64,000 bases of DNA from VFJQ01 sp044226525 (GTDB lineage: Bacteria > Verrucomicrobiota > Verrucomicrobiia > Chthoniobacterales > Chthoniobacteraceae). The notes under the pieces were generated by a model. It made no database searches. It saw nothing but the letters and a program-made list of their open reading frames with translations, and was not told where the DNA came from. Both the position numbers and the translations under genes were made by a program. The stretch spans positions 83,838 through 147,837 of the forward strand of contig JBGAGV010000022.1 in NCBI GenBank assembly GCA_044226525.1, given 5' to 3'. Below are positions 60,695 through 64,000 of the stretch, one piece after another. Within the stretch, counting starts at the first letter, position 1; each line of letters opens with the position of its first letter.

Positions 60695-61303
60695 ATGACT
60701 GAATCCCGCCGGCCTCTCAAATCGCGCGACACGCGCTGGGCAAAAGCGCTGGCGTCCGCGCTCGTCCGCCGCCGCGTCACGCCCAACGGCATTTCCATCG
60801 CTGGCATGGTCTTCGCCAGCATCGGCGCCGCCGCGCTCGCCGCGACTCCATGCGGATGCCTGCCGTGGATCGCCGGCCTGCTCCTCGGCGTCGCGGGCGC
60901 GCAACTCCGCCTGCTCTGCAATCTGCTCGACGGCATGGTCGCCGTGGAAGGCGGGCTCAAGGGCAAAGCCGGCGACCTCTTCAACGAAGCGCCCGATCGC
61001 TACGCCGATATCGTGCTCCTCGTCGGTGCGGGATATGCCGCGCATGCGCCGTGGCTCGGCTGGATGGCCGCCAGCGCCGCCGTGCTCACTGCCTATGTGC
61101 GCGCATTCGGTGCGTCGGTTGGACAAGGCCAGGACTTCTGCGGGCCCTTCGCGAAACCGCATCGCATGTTCTTCTTCACCGTCGGCTGCCTCGGCGCGAT
61201 CCTCCATCGTCCGGTGCTCACCTGGGCGCTGTGGCTCATCGCCCTCGGCGCGTTCTTCACCGCCGCCCGCCGCGTCGTGCGGCTCTACCGCAAGCTGCCA
61301 TGA
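60695..61303 (+). CDS. CDP-alcohol phosphatidyltransferase family protein
   Basis: 202 residues from the ATG at 60695, with about five membrane helices. The motif region NLLDGMVAVEGGLKGKAGD through LFNEAPDRYAD keeps the exact spacing of the CDP-alcohol motif DxxDGxxAR-x8-Gx3Dx3D, but position 76 is Asn for the first Asp, 84 is Val for Arg and 97 is Asn for the third Asp; Asp79 and Asp101 remain. Canonical enzymes make phosphatidyl-alcohols from CDP-diacylglycerol. It overlaps the acyltransferase gene by 4 bases. The gene trio resembles the E. coli ynbA/ynbB arrangement. Confidence 0.82.
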   Translation: MTESRRPLKSRDTRWAKALASALVRRRVTPNGISIAGMVFASIGAAALAATPCGCLPWIAGLLLGVAGAQLRLLCNLLDGMVAVEGGLKGKAGDLFNEAPDRYADIVLLVGAGYAAHAPWLGWMAASAAVLTAYVRAFGASVGQGQDFCGPFAKPHRMFFFTVGCLGAILHRPVLTWALWLIALGAFFTAARRVVRLYRKLP

Positions 61304-61902
61304 TCGCCCGGCTCTTCGCCCTGCTTGCCCGACTCTTCACCGGGGCCATCCCGCGCTGGCGTGGGTGCGATCCGGTGCCGCGGCTGCGCGTCTATTTTGC
61401 GAATCACTCCAGCAATCTCGACTTTGTCCTGCTCTGGGCCTCGCTCCCCGGCCCCATCCGCGAACACACCCGCCCCATCGCCGCGCACGATTATTGGACG
61501 GGCAGCAAACTGCGCCACTGGCTCGCCGGGTCCGTCTTCCGCGCCGTGCTCATCGAGCGCAAAAACGTGACGCGCGAAAACAACCCACTCGTGCCGATGT
61601 GCGAAGCGCTCCGGGCCGGCGATTCCCTCATCATCTTCCCCGAAGGCGGACGCAATCCCTCCGGCGAGATTGGCGAGTTCAAGCCCGGGCTGCATCACCT
61701 CGCGCGCGAAGTGGCCGAGGCCGAGCTCATCCCCGTCTTCATCGAGAACCTCAACCGCGTGCTGCCGAAAGGCGAAGTGCTCCCAGTGCCGATCCTCTGC
61801 TCCGTCTATTTCGGCGCCCCCATCCGGCTCGAACCCGGCGAAACCAAACGCGATTTCCTCGCCCGCGCCCGCGAAGCCGTCATCACCCTCCGCGCGCCAT
61901 GA
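61300..61902 (+). CDS. Lysophospholipid acyltransferase (PlsC-like)
   Basis: 200 residues; the ATG overlaps the previous stop by 4 bases. The acyltransferase motif H-x4-D is seen as NHSSNLD (His36 and Asp41) and the second block as FPEGGRNPSG (113-122), followed by VFIENLNRVL. It would acylate a lysolipid or glycerol phosphate at the inner membrane. It is slightly shorter than typical PlsC. It overlaps the cdsA gene by 4 bases, so the three genes form one tightly coupled unit. Confidence 0.85.
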   Translation: MIARLFALLARLFTGAIPRWRGCDPVPRLRVYFANHSSNLDFVLLWASLPGPIREHTRPIAAHDYWTGSKLRHWLAGSVFRAVLIERKNVTRENNPLVPMCEALRAGDSLIIFPEGGRNPSGEIGEFKPGLHHLAREVAEAELIPVFIENLNRVLPKGEVLPVPILCSVYFGAPIRLEPGETKRDFLARAREAVITLRAP

Positions 61903-62858
61903 ACCATTTCCCGATGACGCCGCCCGACCTCCAGACCCGCTGGCTCTTCGGCGGCCTCTTCGCCTTCCTCACCCTCGCCACCGTCATCGGCCGGATTCTT
62001 CGCCGCACCATGCCGGGCGAGACCGCCGCCAAGGTCATCTCGAATCTCAACGCCCGCATCTTTGCGTGGTGGATCATGGTCGGCGTGTTCGGCACCGCTG
62101 TGGTGCTCGGCAAGACCACCACGCTCGTGCTCTTCGGCCTCATGTCGTTTCTCGCCCTGCGCGAATTCATCACCCTCACGCCGACGAAATCGGGCGATCA
62201 CCGCTCGCTGTTCTGGGCCTTCTTCGTCATCACCCCGCTGCATTACTACACGCTCGCCATCGGCTGGTATAACATGACCGTGCTGGTCATCCCGGTGTAT
62301 GCGTTCCTCTTCATCCCGATCCGCAATGCGCTCGCCGGTGATTCCGACCGGTTCCTCGAGCGCACCGCCAAGGTGCAGTGGGGGCTGATGGTGTGCGTCT
62401 ATTTCGTGAGCTACGCTCCCGGCCTGCTCCTGCTCCGCATCCCCGGCTTCGAAGGCCAGGGCGCCAAGCTCCTCTTCTTCCTCGTGTGCGTCGTGCAGAT
62501 GAGCGACGTGTTCCAATACGTCTGGGGCAAACTCTGCGGACGTCACAAACTCGCCCCACGCATCAGCCCGAGCAAAACCGTCGAAGGCCTCCTCGGTGGC
62601 GGCCTCAGCGCCACCGCCCTCGGCGCCGCCCTGTGGAAGATCACCCCATTCACCCCCCTCCAGGCCGCCGCCCTCGCCGCCCTCATCGTCGCGATGGGCT
62701 TCTTCGGCGGCCTCGTCATGTCCGCCATCAAACGCGACCGCGGCGTCAAAGACTACGGCGAACTCCTCCCCGGCCACGGCGGCATGATGGACCGCATCGA
62801 CTCCCTCTGCTTCGCCGCCCCCGTCTTCTTCCACGCCGTGCGGTTTTGGTTTACGTAG
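61899..62858 (+). CDS. cdsA: Phosphatidate cytidylyltransferase
   Basis: 319 residues, with about eight membrane helices. The CDS signature near the C-terminus is present: RISPSKTVEGLLGG, then KRDRGVKDYGELLPGHGGMMDRIDS. It activates phosphatidic acid to CDP-diacylglycerol. In context it provides substrate for the CDP-alcohol transferase three positions upstream in the unit. The start ATG overlaps the acyltransferase stop. A housekeeping cdsA may exist elsewhere, so this copy could be specialised. Confidence 0.92.
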   Translation: MNHFPMTPPDLQTRWLFGGLFAFLTLATVIGRILRRTMPGETAAKVISNLNARIFAWWIMVGVFGTAVVLGKTTTLVLFGLMSFLALREFITLTPTKSGDHRSLFWAFFVITPLHYYTLAIGWYNMTVLVIPVYAFLFIPIRNALAGDSDRFLERTAKVQWGLMVCVYFVSYAPGLLLLRIPGFEGQGAKLLFFLVCVVQMSDVFQYVWGKLCGRHKLAPRISPSKTVEGLLGGGLSATALGAALWKITPFTPLQAAALAALIVAMGFFGGLVMSAIKRDRGVKDYGELLPGHGGMMDRIDSLCFAAPVFFHAVRFWFT

Positions 62859-62873
62859 TTGATCGCAGCTCCG

Positions 62874-63659
62874 CTAATCAGGACGCCGCATGAACAGCCC
62901 AAGATGCGTGCTGATCAATGCAATCTGCTCGGCCGACAAACACGTCGGACGTTGAACAAGGTAGGACTGAAGTCCTTTCTGATGGTCGTTGATCACGATA
63001 GCGTCACGCATCGATCCCTTAGATGGCGTCACAAACCATCCCGGAAGAATTACAACCGGCGTGACCTTGAAACGTTGACCGGTCGATTGATGAAGGAATT
63101 CGGCCAGCCACTTGGCGTTGGCGGACGCTTGGTCCATCGGATTGCGAGGAAGGGGAACTCCCTTGATGAAAATTGTCTGACCATCGAACTCAGCCTTCTC
63201 TTCTCGCCCGCCTCGCTTCTTGAGCGTTTTCGTTTCGATCGCAAAGACTCCACTCGGGCCAATGGCAACGTGATCAATGTTGAAATCAGCCGCGACCAAG
63301 TCGTGGAGGATGCGAAAGCCACTCTCACGCAGATGTTCGAGCCGCTCAGCCACGGTCCGCTCCCCGTCCCGGCCCTCTCTATATTGTCGCAACTCCCGCA
63401 AGGCGCGACGGAACCGCATAGTGACAATGACTACAGCAACTGCAGCCATGACTGTATACAGCCAAGGGTGGAACTGATCTTTCCGCCAAAACCGCCACCA
63501 CTCCGCAATTGCCCCGCAGACCAACATCATGCAAATCGCGACCTCACCCATCGCGTCAAACATAATATCCATTCTTCTTTCCTCGACAGATTGCCCCGCT
63601 TGGCGCAACGGCTTGTGTCTCAGCGGCGAACGCGGGGAGCTGGTATCTTTATCTTCCAT
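62874..63659 (-). CDS. NERD-domain membrane protein
   Basis: 261 residues from the ATG at 63659 (a TTG one codon upstream is ignored). After a basic start there are two membrane segments (MLVCGAIAEWW and LYTVMAAVAVVIVTM), then a NERD (nuclease-related) domain with GRDGERTVAERLEHLR, ILHDLVAADFNIDHVAIG and VFAIETKTLK, keeping the D-(x)n-ExK nuclease-like core. NERD proteins are thought to process DNA or RNA; in some genomes they belong to defence loci. No partner gene is visible between it and the IS end. Confidence 0.85.
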   Translation of the reverse strand: MEDKDTSSPRSPLRHKPLRQAGQSVEERRMDIMFDAMGEVAICMMLVCGAIAEWWRFWRKDQFHPWLYTVMAAVAVVIVTMRFRRALRELRQYREGRDGERTVAERLEHLRESGFRILHDLVAADFNIDHVAIGPSGVFAIETKTLKKRGGREEKAEFDGQTIFIKGVPLPRNPMDQASANAKWLAEFLHQSTGQRFKVTPVVILPGWFVTPSKGSMRDAIVINDHQKGLQSYLVQRPTCLSAEQIALISTHLGLFMRRPD

Positions 63660-63867
63660 CAAGTGTCTGCCTTATATGCAGAACTGTCATGAACGTGTCG
63701 AGTCAGTGCTACACCAAGTGCAAACGATGGTCGCGGGTTACACAACTGCACCAAACATCGCCAATCACTGCCTAAATCGCTCACTCGACGACCCAAAATA
63801 ACTCCCCGAAATATGCGACCACAAATTTGATCGCCTAAAGCCACATTTTTTGTGTGCCGTCTAGAAG
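63660..63867. other. Intergenic, no gene seen
   Basis: About 208 bases between the NERD gene start and the transposase end. The frames here give no recognisable protein. This is where the left boundary of the insertion sequence should lie, probably near 63861. Confidence 0.4.
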
Positions 63868-64000
63868 CTATCCCAAAACCTCTTTGATGAGGAGAAGCGA
63901 GCAAGCAAGATGAAGAAAGCCTTGGAAGGCCAAGGTGGACTTTTCCCAGCGGATGCAAAGTCGGCGATAGTTTTGTAACCAAGCGATGGTTCGTTCGACG
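63861..64000 (-). mobile_element. End of an IS5-family insertion sequence, running off the right edge
   Basis: The sequence agaagctatcccaaaacctc at 63864-63883 overlaps the transposase stop and resembles the terminal inverted repeat of IS5-family elements of the kind whose end reads ttttgggatagcttct. Only one end is present, so the direct repeat and element length cannot be checked. Confidence 0.5.
63868..64000 (-). CDS. IS5-family transposase, C-terminal fragment
   Basis: The minus strand from 63999 encodes VERTIAWLQNYRRLCIRWEK followed by STLAFQGFLHLACSLLLIKEVLG and a stop at 63870-63868. The ERTIAWLQNYRRLCIRWE block with the DDE glutamate region is characteristic of IS5-family transposases. 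The rest of the gene lies beyond the window, so whether it is intact is unknown. Confidence 0.75.
   Translation of the reverse strand, partial: VERTIAWLQNYRRLCIRWEKSTLAFQGFLHLACSLLLIKEVLG

Noticed and set aside
1..64000. tRNA or rRNA genes
   Set aside because: I scanned the intergenic gaps for tRNA-like cloverleaf and GTTCRA motifs and saw none convincing. A covariance-model scan would be needed to exclude one.

Overview
The window is GC-rich chromosomal DNA that reads best as Verrucomicrobiota (PVC group). The pointers are a PVC-type haem-binding CxxCH dehydrogenase, three DUF1080 domains, a secreted sulfatase, a thioredoxin/PDZ/CxxCH protein of the 'Trx7/PDZ (seleno)protein' type, a giant autotransporter-like beta-repeat protein, and AT-rich dispersed intergenic repeats. 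Finer placement (for example Chthoniobacter-like versus Opitutus-like) cannot be decided by eye. No rRNA, tRNA, CRISPR array, plasmid origin or prophage was seen. One insertion-sequence end lies at the right edge.

Layout. 1-249: start of a membrane protein running off the left edge. 620-7306: a 2228-residue secreted repeat protein. 7338-10723 (minus): A-type Fe-S carrier, Uma2 protein, tRNA-dihydrouridine synthase, GT-C type membrane glycosyltransferase. 10837-17085 (plus): HD hydrolase, NfeD-like protein, flotillin, beta carbonic anhydrase, phosphopentomutase and pyrimidine-nucleoside phosphorylase; the last five are closely packed. 17094-19740 (minus): a decayed two-gene remnant, a sulfatase and an unknown protein. 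20006-22499 (plus): a CysJ-like reductase without a flavodoxin domain, and a Gfo/Idh/MocA oxidoreductase.

22541-33184 is the most distinctive part. Two divergent, mirror-image operons each encode a PilV/GspI-like protein, a PilW/GspJ-like protein, a very large PilX/GspK-like protein (657-692 aa) and a small secreted protein. The minus-strand operon has a second large copy that shares a 596-bp identical tract with the first, a sign of recent gene conversion. No secretin, ATPase or platform protein is present here, so this looks like two orphan pseudopilin tip modules.

33171-48739 mixes housekeeping amino-acid genes (leuB, aroE, gltX, hisH, hisB) with secreted or envelope proteins: DUF1080, Trx/PDZ, FHA, GH5-like, PHP, sterol-desaturase-like, rhodanese and a one-haem protein. 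48864-50857 is nagA coupled by a 4-bp overlap to a sugar-phosphate isomerase-like gene, divergent from a large PVC cytochrome-type dehydrogenase (51026-53530). 53540-62858 holds tyrS, a LacI regulator, an alpha/beta hydrolase, a double-DUF1080 protein, a prenyltransferase-repeat protein and a tightly overlapping lipid operon (CDP-alcohol phosphatidyltransferase, acyltransferase, CdsA). 62874-64000 holds a NERD-domain protein and the IS5-family transposase end.

Taken together the genes suggest a free-living polysaccharide degrader with surface or secreted machinery, nucleoside and amino-sugar salvage and ordinary biosynthesis. At least four families of short-word intergenic inverted repeats are scattered between genes; two copies of one family are homologous over about 155 bp, and are candidates for non-autonomous mobile elements.
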